64,000 bases of DNA from Maniola hyperantus (Eukaryota; Arthropoda; Insecta; Lepidoptera; Nymphalidae): the NCBI RefSeq assembly GCF_902806685.2, contig NC_048547.1:13961196-14025195 (forward strand). The letters run 5' to 3'. Numbering within the stretch: the stretch's first letter is position 1; each line of letters begins with the position of its first letter. Shown piece after piece: positions 18,395 to 29,480 of this stretch. A program made the translations under genes and the position numbers. Under the pieces are notes generated by a model, which did no database searches, was not told where the DNA came from, and worked only from the letters and a program-made list of their open reading frames with translations.

Positions 18395-19504
18395 CAACAT
18401 GCTTATACCGCAGCAAAATTGGTGTCTTGTCTACAGTCTATGTGAATCGTGACGTATTTTGAATACCTACCATTTTGGTAGAATTTTTAGATCTATGCCT
18501 ATTTATTTAACAATGTGATTCCATGGATTTCAAATTTTCGTACAATAAGTTTTGTAGGTACCTATGTATTTTTAAGATAACAGAAAAACTAGTGGTAAGA
18601 AAAAATGTGAGCTTGTCTGAATGTAAGAATGCTTATTATTAACAGTACAAACTTTTTATCCATAATTTCCAAAATTGGAAATACAAAGTTTGTATCTTAT
18701 CTGTAACTTTGACAATTAATTATTTTAATATGTTGCGTTGCGCATTTATTAGTTATAAAATGAAACATGTAATATAAAAATATTTTGAATACTTACTGAA
18801 AATCAGAGCAATAATATGGATTTTATTTAATAATAATAAGAGGTTAATTTTAACAAGTATTTTAATTGTGCTTCATAAAAGATTGAATATGTATGGATAA
18901 TAATAATGATTTATTTGACTGCACAATAAAATATTTTTTACACTTTTTATGATTTTTATTTTTTTAAACATTTGAGATGTCACCAAGAATGTAATATCTT
19001 TACCTCCTAATTTTATTACATCTTTTAATAAAATACTAGCTAATGTTTTGCATAAAATTGCAATAACTGCCGCGCCACTTATTGTACGTTATGGTACTAG
19101 GTATGTCATAACCAAGGAACCAACCTGCAAGTCCCAACAAAAACTATACAAAGGCTCAGTCCAATCGGATGATTGACTCGTGATTGCATAGGTAATGAAC
19201 ATACAGACAGACAAATATTAATAATTGCGGATACTTCTGTTGTACGTAGTCTCAAAATAAATAAATAAATAATCTCTTATTTCAAACTGACTCGATATTA
19301 TTAAGTTTACAATATAATAAACTAAATTGAAACTTTCATAATGCTCCCTCCGGAAAAATACGACGGGGTAAGAGATTTACTCACTCAGTTTTACTTTTGT
19401 ATTTTTTTAGAATATACCTCTGACAAGATACACATGGTTCGTGGCCCATGAGCCATGGCATAGTAGGCCAAACACGCTTAATCTCAGATATTATAGACAC
19501 ACTT
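18395..19504. other. intergenic, AT-rich, nothing recognised
   Basis: Probably the end of the tubulin transcript and the start of the intergenic gap. No supported ORF. A short (AAAT)n run at 19256-19273 might be a retroelement tail. Confidence 0.4.
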
Positions 19505-19705
19505 AATTATTATAAAGGCGAAAGTGTGTGTGTATGTTTGTTACTCTTTCACGCAAAAACTACTGGACGGATTTTGGCTATAATTTGGAATTTAGATAGA
19601 TTATAACCTAGACTACCACATAAGCTACTTTTTATCCTGCAAAATCAATTAATTTCTACGGGATTTTTAAAAAACCTACTCCACGCGAAAGAAGTCGTGA
19701 AAGTT
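19505..19705 (+). mobile_element. Helitron-like family B remnant
   Basis: TTATTATAAAGGCGAAAGTG, CACGCAAAAACTACTGGACG, AAGCTACTTTTTATCCTGC and CCTACTCCACGCGAAAGAAG follow family B order. The terminal CTAG is lost. Confidence 0.65.
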
Positions 19706-20199
19706 TCCGCAACACGTTTTAGCAACAAGTTTCGTCAGCAATAAATAAACATGCACCATATTCGAGCAAAATAAATGACTTTGATTATTATTAGTTATGT
19801 TATTCAATTTTATGTCCAATGACAATGTTTATTGTGTTTCTAAAGTTACCCAGTTTCACTGGATGCCACATGGCAATAATAATTTCTACCACTTATTATA
19901 TAATTTAATGTTGGCAACAACTGTTTTCAAAATGGTAGGATTTAAAACTTTTGATTCAGTAGCACTGTTTACCACGTCACGCAGTCAGTTGTCACATCAC
20001 GTCGCGATATTTTTGTGGCTCTTTTGGGTGTGTGCTTTCTTCATGTGTGTTGTGCTACTTATGTGGATAATTAGGTGATACTATTCTATTTACTGGGTAA
20101 GTTTTATCAGCAAAATACCTTTTCGTCCACGACCCATCTTTTCGAACCTATACGTGACCCCTTGGTGGTGTCGCAGCACGTAGCATAATCTCCGCCGGT
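19706..20199. other. no supported gene
   Basis: A 93-codon plus-strand frame (19797-20078) has a hydrophobic C-terminal half but no recognisable domain or coding-like composition; I regard it as chance. Confidence 0.35.
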
Positions 20200-20448
20200 G
20201 ACTACTTGCATATTTACAGTCACCCGTTGCCTATTTAGTTAGAAAAGATTGCCTGTAACTGAACTGCAACTGAAGACTTTGAGCGTTACGAATAGCGGAT
20301 TCAGTCACAAAATGTCACGCGGTACAGACCTAACACAGTAGGTACTTGTTACCCGCTTTCCTCCAGCTAGATTATTCGTATGATGTTACTATAAACATGT
20401 TTTACATGGTCGATTTCTCGTTTCAGATTGATATCCTAAGCAGCAAAC
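20200..20448 (+). promoter_or_regulatory. Moe: candidate promoter and 5' UTR for ERM exon 1a
   Basis: A TCAGTC initiator-like motif lies near 20302, followed by a short upstream ORF (ATGTCACGCG to TAG) and then an acceptor-like tract ending at 20427. This would fit an untranslated first exon followed by the exon carrying MPKS. The evidence is weak. Confidence 0.3.
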
Positions 20449-20460
20449 ATGCCGAAATCG
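20449..20460 (+). CDS. Moe: ERM (moesin) alternative first coding exon 1a, MPKS
   Basis: ATG CCG AAA TCG is followed at once by the strong donor GTAAGT and ends in phase 0, matching the phase-0 acceptor at 49512. The spliced product would begin MPKS-MNVRVTTMD. Upstream, a run TTTCTCGTTTCAG at 20415-20427 looks like a splice acceptor, so the ATG probably lies in the second exon of this transcript. The call rests on fit to the ERM exon and resemblance to known short ERM N-termini. Confidence 0.78.
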
Positions 20461-21177
20461 GTAAGTTAAATCATAAAACTTGTTAGAACTTATAGATGTT
20501 TGTGTTTATTCAATAGTCCGCGCAGATCTCGTTTGGCCGTGTTACGTACATTTGTAGTCAGAATGTAATCGTTCGGTGCGTGTTTTTAGTGATTTCACCA
20601 TCGCAATGTGATCAGGCAGCATATTAAATCATTGAATAAGTGTTGCTTAGCTCTTACTTGGGTGAATGAAAGTAAATATTGTCAATGGTACAACTTGGTT
20701 GCATACTGCAGTTTTTATGGGTAGGGCTTCAATAGTATTGTATTAGTAATTTGCCAAAAGATGCATGTGGCATGCAATGATTATAAATATAACATAACTT
20801 TCTAACAAAAATCTTCTAAATTACCTCATTTAATTATTCTCTTCTTCATAATAGCAGATGATTTTATAATTACTCACTTTATATTCACTTTGATCATATA
20901 ATGCTAATCCTAAGTAACCAAGTTTTAAGCCAGTCTTATCTCCAGACAGTATTCTAAAATGGTTGTTTTAACTTATTATTTTCTTAATTTGCTTTATTTA
21001 TTCAAGACATTAATAGTGGTAGGTACTTACCAATAAATATTTACACTGCTCATACATAGCTTAAGTAATACATTAATTACAACACATTCAACATGTAAAA
21101 CCTATACAAAATGTAAAATTTGTAGTTAAATAATTTTTTCAATCATAAAGTTCTCTGGTTACTTTTTATGTAAGAAA
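20461..21177. other. ERM intron, nothing recognised
   Basis: AT-rich intron sequence without an ORF or repeat that I recognise. Confidence 0.4.
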
Positions 21178-21382
21178 TAGCTTATGCTTGCGACTTCGTC
21201 CGTGCGGACTATACATTCCACCCCCTTAGGGGTTGAATTTTCAAAAATCCTTTCTTAACGGATGCCTATGTCTAAGTGCTATCTGCATGCCAAATTTCAG
21301 CCTAATCCATCCCGTAGTTTCAGCTGTGCGTTGATAGGTCAGTCAGGCAGTCAGTCAGTCACCTTTTCCTTTTATATTTAGG
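21178..21382 (-). mobile_element. Helitron-like element, family A
   Basis: TAGCTTATGCTTGCGACTTC through TCAGTCAGTCAGTCACCTTT to TATATTTAGG. The hairpin is altered (GTCCGTGCGG) and about 25 bases are missing inside. Confidence 0.75.
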
Positions 21383-21484
21383 TTTAAGTTATAGTAAACA
21401 CATTTATCGTGTTGTAATTTTTTCATAATCTGTGGCTCTTTCATAATGGTGACATTAGCGAAGTTGTAGCACTATGATTCATAC

Positions 21485-21785
21485 AAATATTATAAATGCA
21501 AATGTGTCTGATTGCTAGCTTTTCACTGCTCATCCGTTTAACTGATTTGGACAAAATTGGTTACTGAGGTGCTTTGCATTCCAAAAATTGGCTACTTTAT
21601 GTCCCGGAAAAAATGAGTTCCCAGGGATTCTTAAAAGCACCTTAATCGTGGTCATGGATGAAATTACACTCACCATCTCTTTGGTATAGAGATACATACA
21701 TACATATAGATATAGGTTACTTTTTATTCTTGAAATTAAAGAATTCTCTTGGAACCTAAATCCACAAGTCGCAGGCAACATCTAG
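21485..21785 (+). mobile_element. Helitron-like family B, degenerate, ends CTAG
   Basis: AATATTATAAATGCAAATGT, GCTAGCTTTTCACTGCTCAT, ATGAGTTCCCAGGGATTCTT, a partly repeated middle and end CAAGTCGCAGGCAACATCTAG. It joins directly to the family A copy at 21786. Confidence 0.7.
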
Positions 21786-21996
21786 TCTAAATATATAAAA
21801 GGAAAAGGTGACTGACTGACTGATCTATCAATGCTCAAACTACTAGAAGGATCGGGCTGAAGTTTGGCATTGAGATAGCTATTACGATGTAGATATCCAC
21901 TAAGAAATAATTTTTGAAAATTTAATCCCTAAGGGGGTAAAATAGGGGTTTGAAATGTGTGTAGTCCACGCGGGCAAAGTCGCGGGAGTAAGCTAT
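21786..21996 (+). mobile_element. Helitron-like element, family A
   Basis: TCTAAATATATAAAAGGAAA, three GACT units, CGGGCTGAAGTTTGGCATTG and end GGGCAAAGTCGCGGGAGTAA, with the terminal CTAG mutated to CTAT. Its 5' TC follows the CTAG of the preceding element without a spacer. Confidence 0.8.
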
Positions 21997-22619
21997 AAAG
22001 TATAAAGCAAAATAAGTAGAAAAAGTTATTTTAATTCCATTAAGTTCAAGCACCAACATCTTACATCCTGTAAATCTATCTAAAGGCATATACTTTCTTT
22101 ACATACTCAGTAAAACCGCCTTTATATAAACTTGTTTGTACATGGATGGTGATGAAAAGTAAAAGTGTTTGGTTAACAAGTTATAACAGAGTCTTGATAA
22201 AAGTGTCATAACATCAAAGAGTTGTGGTGAGTTATCAATTTTAAAAGTCTAGGAGATAAGACAACTCTTTATCAATTTTTCTTCAGAAAGTATGTTGGTA
22301 TCTCTACTTTTATAGTTAGTCATAACGATACAGTTTTGTTCATAATTCAGGTTTATTTAGATTATATTCTAATATTTTTTATTTTTAAACAAATAAGTAA
22401 GTCTCAATAAAATTGCAATTTGCACTAAAATTGAAAAACACATTTCACAGTATATATATTGCAGTTTTAAAATGTTCTGATAGTAAAAAATATTTTTTGA
22501 AAATGGTTGTCCTTACATTTTGAGATCTCACTCGCTATTTTAGCTCGTGTGTCAACTGTGATGCGAAAAGTATAATTTTAGTCCTTAATTTCTTTCTTTC
22601 TTTTCTTGTTTGGTGGTTT
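21997..22619. other. ERM intron, nothing recognised
   Basis: AT-rich; no ORF or repeat family recognised. Confidence 0.4.
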
Positions 22620-23065
22620 TTAGGGTTCCGTACCTTAAAAGGAAAAACGGAACTTTCACTTTGTTCACTTTGTTGTCTGTCTGTCTGTCTGTTGGTCTGT
22701 CAAGAAACCTACAGGGTACCTCCGTTGACCTAGAATCATGAAATTTGGCAGGTAGGTAGATCTTATACTACCTACTGGCTGGCTGGCTTTAGGGGAAAAA
22801 TCTGAAAACTGTGAATTTGTGGTTACATCACAAAAAAAATTAAATTGTGGTCATAAACTAATAATTAGTATTTTCAATTTTCGAAGTAAGATAACTATAT
22901 CAAGTGGGGTATCATATGAAAGGGCTTTACATGTGCATTCTAAAACAGATTTTTATTTATTTTTAAGCATCATAATTATTGAATTATCGTGCAAAATGTC
23001 GAAAAAATACTACTGTAATACGGAACCCTCGGTGCGCGAACCTGTATCGCACAATGCACTTCGCC
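22620..23065 (+). mobile_element. interspersed repeat, family E
   Basis: Begins TTAGGGTTCCGTACCTTAAA, then GAAAAACGGAAC, TCTGTCTGTCTG, GACCTAGAATCATGAAATTT, GGTATCATATGAAAGGGCTT, AACAGATTTTTATTTATTTT and CTCGGTGCGCGAACCTG. About 440 bases, no plausible protein; the class is unknown to me. Confidence 0.75.
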
Positions 23066-24048
23066 AATGTCAAGTAGCTTGAGAGAGGCACACAGGAGAT
23101 TGGCAAAGTTGAACCTTACATTTGACATGACAGTTGACACAGCAAAAATGGCGAGTGAGATCTCAAAATATTGCACTATACTTAATTTTTGGCTGTATTT
23201 TATTCATTACATTCACATATTTTTGGTTTGATACATTCATTATATATATTATATTATTTTATCACAAAACTATCTAGTACATTTTACATTCAACATTAAT
23301 GTAACTGATAATTAAGAATCCATTTTATTTACTTTTAAATAAATGTTCATAATTAAGTATATATTTATTTTTCAGATACTTGAGTATATAACTAAAATGA
23401 TAATACCTGGTGGGGATGATGTGGTTAGTGATGATTTTGGGGTGAAGTGTTGAAGTGTGATACTCCTCTTGTTAGTTAGTTTTGAATGCTATTTTGTATG
23501 CGATATGCTAAGTGCTAACTTTAGTTACACATTATTCAGTTCACAGAACTTCAAACTAAATTGATAGGAATAGTAATACCCTACTTCCTAATAGTTATCT
23601 GTTAAAAATACCATTTCAGCGTTTAAACTATCGTCAGTGATTTCCATTTTATACATATCTTACACCCGGCTATACTCACGTTATTGCGTTATTTATTCAT
23701 TTCCTCTATTGAATTTGCGATTGTTACACACTAGTTAACCCACCCGGATTCGCGTGGGTGGAATAATATCTGAAAATAATTTTAAATAGGTACATATCAT
23801 CAAAATATAGTTTCCAGTTCATATGTCACAATATAACAGAAATTCATTAGTATTCTTAGTTTGGACGCATTATATACCATTTTGTATCAAGAAGTGTCCA
23901 TCAATCATAATGATTTTTCCCACACATTTTCCACGCATGGTTAAATTTTCAATGTCACAGCAATCAAAGGCCTTGCCCCTTGTTATGAACTTGTGATTGA
24001 TTTATTGCTCCCGTTGCCATCCTTGTTATTGGTTAGATTTATGGTTTA
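23066..24048. other. ERM intron, nothing recognised
   Basis: About 1 kb of AT-rich DNA without supported genes. TAGTTAACCCACCCGGATTC at 23733 resembles a decayed Helitron-like 3' end in reverse. Confidence 0.35.
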
Positions 24049-24264
24049 AGCTGTAATAGCCTAGTGGTTGGGACATCCGCTTCCTAATCGGAGGTCGGGG
24101 GTTCGATCCCGGGCACACACTTCTAACTTTTCGCAGTTATGTACGTTTTAAGTAATTAAATATCACTTGCTTTAACGGTGAAGGAAAACGTCGTGAGGAA
24201 ACCCGCATCTGGAGAGTTGTCCATAATGACCTGTTCTCTGTAGTGAGCCGGCGATGGGTTGATT
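24049..24264 (+). mobile_element. SINE family S2 with internal deletion
   Basis: The head TGTAATAGCCTAGTGGTTGG (A box) and GGTCGGGGGTTCGATCCCGG (B box) is well preserved, followed by GCAGTTATGTACGTTTTAAG and GGTGAAGGAAAACGTCGTGA. The middle part is deleted before GTAGTGAGCCGGCGATGGGT. Confidence 0.85.
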
Positions 24265-24384
24265 AGAGATATGCCTTGAATAGAGATATTTTAATGTTTT
24301 ATTAGTGAAAGATAGGACAAACAATTCCCAATTAAAGAAAGTAGATATGTGTGTACTTTTCGCTTTTCTGTCATTTATCAACTA

Positions 24385-24560
24385 CTAGTTTTTGCTAGCG
24401 ACTTCGTCCGCACGGATTTAGTTTCTTTTAGAAGTACCATGGAAACTGTTTACCCTGGATAAAAAAATCATACCCTTCACTAGTGACTAGGCTGCAAGCT
24501 TCTTCTTGGCCATATTTCGTGATGATCAGTTTAGGTGTTAAAATGGAAAGGTAAAAGACA
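24385..24560 (-). mobile_element. Helitron-like end, family D-like
   Basis: ACTAGTTTTTGCTAGCGACT and TCGTCCGCACGGATTTAG are the reverse of a hairpin plus CTAG end; the following bases keep TATTTCGTGATGATCAG. A related end is at 29351-29470. Confidence 0.5.
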
Positions 24561-24636
24561 GACACGCATACTTTGTATGCAGTACTTTTTAAGGAACTTT
24601 TTTAAATATTTTATGTAAATAATGTGGCTAATTTCG

Positions 24637-24758
24637 TTGTACACAAACTCTAAACTAAACTAAAATGAGACGTCTAAATCTATTTCTATCCCTTTCATAA
24701 TGTTGCTTGCGGAAAAGGATAGCACTAGATTCAGACCTGCTAATTTAGTTTAGTTTAG
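24637..24758. mobile_element. palindromic MITE (family M3), right end lost
   Basis: TTGTACACAAACTCTAAACT and AAACTAAAATGAGACGTCTA pair with CAGACCTGCTAATTTAGTTT further on. The complete copy is at 50436-50573. The right terminus is replaced by a LINE tail. Confidence 0.75.
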
Positions 24759-25440
24759 AATAGAATAGAATAGAATAGAATAATGTTTATTCGAGGTATA
24801 TAGGTGGTACATGGTGTAGGCAATATCGTCCTGTACAGCAGTGCAACACCTCGAACAGGTAGGCCACTCAGCTTGTGTTGAGACGTCGGGCCCCTCAGAC
24901 ACAAACCTCTAGAGCAAATATCTGAGGTACCAGTTGCCCCAACGCTGATTTTCAGTGACCGCCTTTTAAATATTACCTAAACGTCAGTGGCATAGAATAC
25001 ATAAAGTTGGCGAGTAAATGGATAAATAAAATGAAAAGTGTTTACAGTTTTTAAATTTAAAGTGATATAGGACATAAAAGAAGAAATAAGAAATAATACA
25101 TTGAAATAGATGTTGTAAATTGTAAGAATAGGAAAATTGTACGATAGTTTTTTTTTTTTTGTAAGTATAATAAAGAAAAAATAAAATAAAATAAAATAGC
25201 TCGCAAGGTGTGGATGAGAAAGTAAAGTTTGGTAAGATAAATAAATTAAATAAATTTTGACTAAATCTGTAACTTTTGAATATTTAAAAGATGTTTTTTG
25301 AATTTTACTTTAAAAGCGCCAGAAGTCTGAAGGTTTCTATAAGGTGGAGGAAGGTTATTCCAACATTTCGTTGCATTATACTTAAAACTACCTCTGAAAG
25401 CCGCAGATGCATGACGCGGCATAAGGAAAAAAGTTTAGAG
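24746..25440 (-). mobile_element. 5'-truncated LINE with (TATTC)n tail
   Basis: On the minus strand PRHASAAFRGSFKYNATKCW and NNLPPPYRNLQTSGAFKVKF, then KKHLLNIQKLQI-stop, form an RT C-terminus (W-N-x-LP motif). This is followed by about 500 bases of 3' UTR and a tail of repeated TATTC at 24751-24781. No upstream RT remains. Confidence 0.8.
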
Positions 25441-25791
25441 ATTGTGTACAAGGGAATCGGCTCCACTGGCTTTTTTGCTATGTATTAAGGCATTAAGCCA
25501 TTAATTACTTAAGCCTTAAATACAATAAATTAGTCAGCAATTTTAGATACTCAGTAATAACAACTTGCAAGTATGGGTTGTATGGAAAATATAGTTCTCC
25601 TGGTAGAATTTATATAATTTTTAAGTGTAGTGGTGAGATTGGCCCATGAGCCTCTAAAATATTACTTATATTATATATTATTTATCATAAACTCAGTAGT
25701 TTTGGACTTGAAAGAAAAAAACAGACAAAATCTCGCATTTGTGTGGAACTTAGCATATAAGATCGAAATGCTTGGTACGAAAATATTACTA
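25441..25791. other. no recognisable feature
   Basis: GTTTAGAGATTGTGTACAAG at 25433-25452 resembles an M3 terminus; the rest shows no gene. Confidence 0.4.
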
Positions 25792-26006
25792 ACTAGCTGA
25801 TACCCGCGACTACGTCCGCGTGGACTAAACAAATTTCAACCCCCTATTTTACGCCATTAGGGGTTGAATTTTCATAAATCCTTTCTTAGCGGATGTCTAC
25901 GTCATTATAGCTATCTGCATGCTAAATTTCAGCCCGATCCGTCCAGTAGTTGGAGCTGTGCGTTGGTAGATCAGTCAGTCACCTTTTCCTTTTATATATA
26001 TTTAGA
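25792..26006 (-). mobile_element. Helitron-like element, family A
   Basis: ACTAGCTGATACCCGCGACT through GTCATTATAGCTATCTGCAT and CAGTCAGTCACCTTTTCCTT to TATTTAGA. Only two TCAG units. Confidence 0.8.
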
Positions 26007-26385
26007 TATTAAGAATTACTAATGATCGCTCAATTTTTTGAGTATATCTCCTTGGCAAAGAAGAATTTTAACAATATACTTAAAATGAAATGAATCTTAT
26101 CTCTCTGAATTCAAAGACTATAATCCAGTAAACAAGTACTAAATCATGTTAATTGTTAACCCAAAGATAATTCACTTTTTATTTTGAAGTTGGATCTCAG
26201 TTTATTTGCATAAGTTAATTCTAAAATAACATTCTCAAATGTTGGTTGATTCTGAGAATCAAATCAGTATATGGTAGTTAAGGTGAATTTGTGAATAAAT
26301 CATAGTGTATGGGTGAGACTGAGCTTATGTGATAAACACGTTTTATTTAACTAACTGTGTTTATGAATGAAAAAATTAACATCAG
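26007..26385. other. ERM intron, nothing recognised
   Basis: AT-rich; no ORF or repeat family recognised. Confidence 0.4.
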
Positions 26386-26610
26386 TACCCTTATTATAAA
26401 TGCGAAAGTGTGTTTGTTTATTGGTTTATTGGTTTGTCATTCAATCACGTCGCAACGGAGCAACGGATCGACGTAATTTTTTGCATGGGTATCTTTAGAG
26501 ACCTGGAGAGTGACATAAGCTACTTTTTATCCCGGGAAATCAAAGAGTTACCACGGGATTTTTAAAAAACCTAAATCCACGCGTACGAAGACGCACGGAT
26601 ATCAGCTAGT
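26386..26610 (+). mobile_element. Helitron-like element, family B
   Basis: TTATTATAAATGCGAAAGTG, TTCAATCACGTCGCAACGGA, CTACTTTTTATCCCGGGAAA, ATCCACGCGTACGAAGACGC hairpin region, ATATCAGCTAGT. Near complete; the best-preserved B copy with those at 43696 and 54746. Confidence 0.8.
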
Positions 26611-26884
26611 AAATAAATATAAAAAATTGAATATTGAAAACGGGCATTAGTCGATAGGTTCGGTACGTACGGTTTACACAAATGCACTGGCCGGCGAGTG
26701 CAGGGTCCACTAACCAGATAACTCTCGGCCCACTTTCTAGCTTCCTTCCTACGACACCGCGCGGCCGTAACGCCTCACTTCCTATTGCACAACTCTACAA
26801 GGCCCTACAATCTACATGTACATAGCTAAAAGACAATTTTACCTTATTTTGCAGTTGAAAAACTCACATACCTAGTTACTTCAT

Positions 26885-27009
26885 CATTACCAACCGATAG
26901 ACGTCCACTGTTGGACATACGTCTCTTGTAGGGGACTTCCACACACCACGGTCTTGCACCGCCTGAATTCAGCGACTCCCTGCGATTCGTTTAATGTCGT
27001 CTTAGGTCC
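26885..27009 (-). mobile_element. RTE-type LINE fragment
   Basis: Reverse complement of the fragment family at 1305-1450: CGATAGACGTCCACTGTTGG, CACGGTCTTGCACCGCCTGA, TCAGCGACTCCCTGCGATTC. Confidence 0.75.
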
Positions 27010-27402
27010 ACTTTTTTTTTATTCAGATACAAGTTAGCCCTTGACTGCAATCTCAGCTGGTGGTAAGTGATGATGCTGTTTAAGATGGAAGCGGGCTAAC
27101 CTGGAAGGGTTATGGCATTTTGTATTAAACCCATTCCCTTTGGTTTCTACACGGCATTGTACGGGAACGCTAAATCGCTTGGCGACACGGTTTTGCCGGT
27201 AGGGTGGTAACTATCCACGGCCGAAACCTCGCGCCAGACCAGACCAGAAATTTAGAAATTATATAATTCTATCCACGGCCGAAACCTCGCACCAGACCAG
27301 ACCAGAAATTTAGAAATTATATAATTCCAAATCCCTGCCAGGAATCGAACCCGGGATCTGCCATAAGTCTATAGCGCTTACCACTGCGCCAGGGAGATAT
27401 CA
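27010..27402 (-). mobile_element. SINE family S3 with internal 58-bp duplication
   Basis: Reversed S3: CAGCTGGTGGTAAGTGATGA, CGCTTGGCGACACGGTTTTG and head TCTCCCTGGCGCAGTGGTAA on the minus strand. Bases 27211-27268 are repeated at 27269-27326 with one visible mismatch. Confidence 0.85.
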
Positions 27403-27493
27403 AATCTATTTCGTGGTATGAAGTTAGGGGCGACGGTGGTGGTGTTTGGTCCGTCAATCAACCTTTTGCTTTCCGCGCAGTGCGAAATAACAA

Positions 27494-27705
27494 TCATCAT
27501 CATTAACACATCACCGGCCCACTACTGAGCACGAATCTTCTCTCGGAGAGTGAGAAGGGTTTAGGCCACTGGCCATAGTCCACCATAGCTAAGTGCGGAT
27601 TGGCAAACTTCATACACCTTTAAAAACATGGAGAACTCTCAGGCATGCAGATTTCCTCACAATGTTTTCCTTCACCGTTAAAGCAAGTGATACTTATTTA
27701 CTTAA
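27494..27705 (-). mobile_element. SINE family S2 tail portion
   Basis: CATCACCGGCCCACTACTGA, GGCCATAGTCCACCATAGCT and TTCACCGTTAAAGCAAGTGA follow S2 in reverse. The tRNA-like head is missing. Confidence 0.75.
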
Positions 27706-27899
27706 TATGTATTACCAATGTTGTAAACATAGTGTAAACTTTACTATGACAAGTGATATTATGACACCACACAATACATTTGTCATCGACAATGTATAGT
27801 CATCGATTCGATCACGATTCAATATAGAAGTAGAGTGAAAAAAAACTGCTTAACCGTAGGCGGTCTGTTTGCCCGAATAATGAGCGATAAGTTACCCAT

Positions 27900-28062
27900 G
27901 TAAATATATAAAACGAAAAGGTGAGTGAGTGACTGACTGACTGATCTATCAACGCATAGCTCAAACTACCTTCTGGGCGGATCGGGCTAAAATTTGGCAT
28001 GAAGATAGCTATTATGACGTAGGCATCCGCTAAGAAAGGATTTTTGAAAATTCAACCCCTAT
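27900..28062 (+). mobile_element. Helitron-like family A, 3' truncated
   Basis: GTAAATATATAAAACGAAAA, GACTGACTGACTGATCTATC, GGCATGAAGATAGCTATTAT and GAAAATTCAACCCCTATAAA. The hairpin and CTAG are absent. Confidence 0.75.
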
Positions 28063-28690
28063 AAAAAACATATTTCGCCGTTCGATGTGGTCGGTAGAAG
28101 CTATTTTATATTGCACATAACTTTACAGGTCTTATATTATGGTGCATTTATTGCACCCGATTTTGATCTTTATGGCAGTAATTAGACAGGTTATAATTCT
28201 GTGCAGATGTGACTTGCGTGTTAAAGTATCGACAGACGACCGATATATGCCAACAAGTCGGCTGCGGACAGTTGGTAGTTGCGAATACTTCAAAGTTTGT
28301 TTGTGTGCTCTCTAACCGACACTCATCCAAACAACACTTTTAAACACCAGAAAACAGGGTGTTGAACGTAAATTCATTTTGAAATAAGTAGATAAGACTA
28401 TCACAGCATTATGCTGAGCTGGGACCTTTTTCCGGGTTGTGCCACACATGACAGTTGCGTTTCGTTTGCTTGAAGCACTTAATGCTCAGGTGGAAGAAGC
28501 GCCGGAATAACTAGCTCTTAGTTATAAGATGTGATGTGTGGCACAGTTTGGAAAATAACATCGAGCAGCGAGAGTTTGAAACTGTTCTTTTTGGGTATAA
28601 TTTAGATTGTAAACTGTATATTTTCAATTCTTAGGCAGTTTACACTTTACTATGCTTCTATTCTATACAATTTACGGTTTTCAAGATTTA
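28063..28690. other. ERM intron; inverted short repeat around a minor element
   Basis: GTGCCACACATGACAGTT (28439) and ATGTGATGTGTGGCACAG (28527) form an imperfect inverted pair. GGAAGAAGCGCCGGAATAA in between also occurs at about 18015-18040 in changed form. Possibly a small foldback element. Confidence 0.4.
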
Positions 28691-28694
28691 CGTT

Positions 28695-28812
28695 TTTTTT
28701 GATAGATGATTACCGCCGCCCATAAACATTTTCAGCACCAGTGGAACCGCCGATGCGTTGTCGGCCTTTCAGGAATTTGTTGGTCCGCCCCTTGAATAAT
28801 CCCATGTTGTAA
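28695..28812 (-). mobile_element. LINE 3' UTR fragment
   Basis: GATTACCGCCGCCCATAAAC, GTGGAACCGCCGATGCGTTG and CCGCCCCTTGAATAATCCCA are the reverse complement of LINE 3' sequence; partial matches at 8610 and 59660. Confidence 0.6.
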
Positions 28813-28854
28813 TTAATCTAAAGGATTTTTGTAAGTTTTACGTACAAAAAAATC

Positions 28855-29117
28855 CCGCTGCCGACCTAAGTTGGATCGTCTGTAGACGCTATTCTGTGTC
28901 AGGTGTGCCGGTGCGCGTCAGCCTTCGTCCTGCGCAAGCGCACCGTAACGTGAGCGCATCCCCGCGGCGAAGCCAAACGACCGTTCAGTTCAAACTCCAC
29001 CGCCGCGTACCGCAGACGCGGTCTAGCGTCTTGTACCAGTATACTAGCAGTACCTAGTGTGTTGTGCCAGTGACCGTGACTTCTGTACTCAGTGTTGCAA
29101 GTACTTTTTACAGCAAA
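28855..29117 (+). promoter_or_regulatory. Moe: candidate promoter and 5' UTR for ERM exon 1b
   Basis: A CpG-rich, repeat-free stretch in otherwise AT-rich, repeat-laden DNA, immediately upstream of the exon 1b ATG. It contains arthropod initiator-like TCAGT motifs at about 28985 (GTTCAGTTC) and 29090 (CTCAGTGT). This is inferred from composition and motifs only; the transcription start is not known. Confidence 0.45.
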
Positions 29118-29138
29118 ATGGTTGCCGGTGGTAAACAG
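29118..29138 (+). CDS. Moe: ERM (moesin) alternative first coding exon 1b, MVAGGKQ
   Basis: ATG GTT GCC GGT GGT AAA CAG is followed by the donor GTACTT, again in phase 0. It sits in a good initiation context (CAAAATGG), just downstream of a GC-rich, repeat-free block that looks like a promoter and 5' UTR. The spliced product would begin MVAGGKQ-MNVRV. It lies 8.7 kb beyond exon 1a inside the same intron, so alternative promoters are the simplest explanation. Confidence 0.72.
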
Positions 29139-29350
29139 GTACTTAAGTTTTTATTACATAATCATCTAAAGGACAAAGTCATCACATATATTATATAACA
29201 CCTGTACATCCTGACCCCTTCGCGTATAGGTGTCCCCTAAATTAATCTTGCTTGCGATTCCAAACCTAGATTTGAAGTAACCCTTTTGTGATGCGGCGAT
29301 ACAAGTTCTAAAGTCCCTGTGTCTCGCCGCTATTCACCGTATCTTATTAC

Positions 29351-29480
29351 TAGCTTTTGCCAGCGACTTCGACCGCGGTACACATATAATTTGTAGCCTA
29401 TCTTACTCCTGGATAAAGTAGCTTTCTAATAGTGAAAGAATTATTAAAATTGGTTCAGTAGTTTCAGAGATAATCGAGTT
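29351..29480 (-). mobile_element. Helitron-like end, family D-like
   Basis: ACTAGCTTTTGCCAGCGACT TCGACCGCGG is the reverse of a hairpin-CTAG end, followed by TAAAATTGGTTCAGTAGTTT. Confidence 0.5.

Larger units (their letters stand above)
17786..18930 (+). other. possible alpha-tubulin 3' UTR and polyadenylation signal
   Basis: The first clear AATAAA after the stop codon is at 18925-18930, followed by T-rich sequence. Nearer variants such as AATAAT around 17808 could be used instead. A GC-rich MITE (18229-18394) and a degenerate SINE end (about 18055-18160) lie between. Transcript evidence is needed to place the real end. Confidence 0.3.

Noticed and set aside
19797..20078. 93-codon ORF with a hydrophobic end
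   Set aside because: No domain, no coding-like composition, no splice or promoter context; probably chance.
24049..24125. Possible tRNA gene
   Set aside because: The tRNA-like head is followed by the S2 SINE body and recurs at other loci; no clean acceptor stem closes it.
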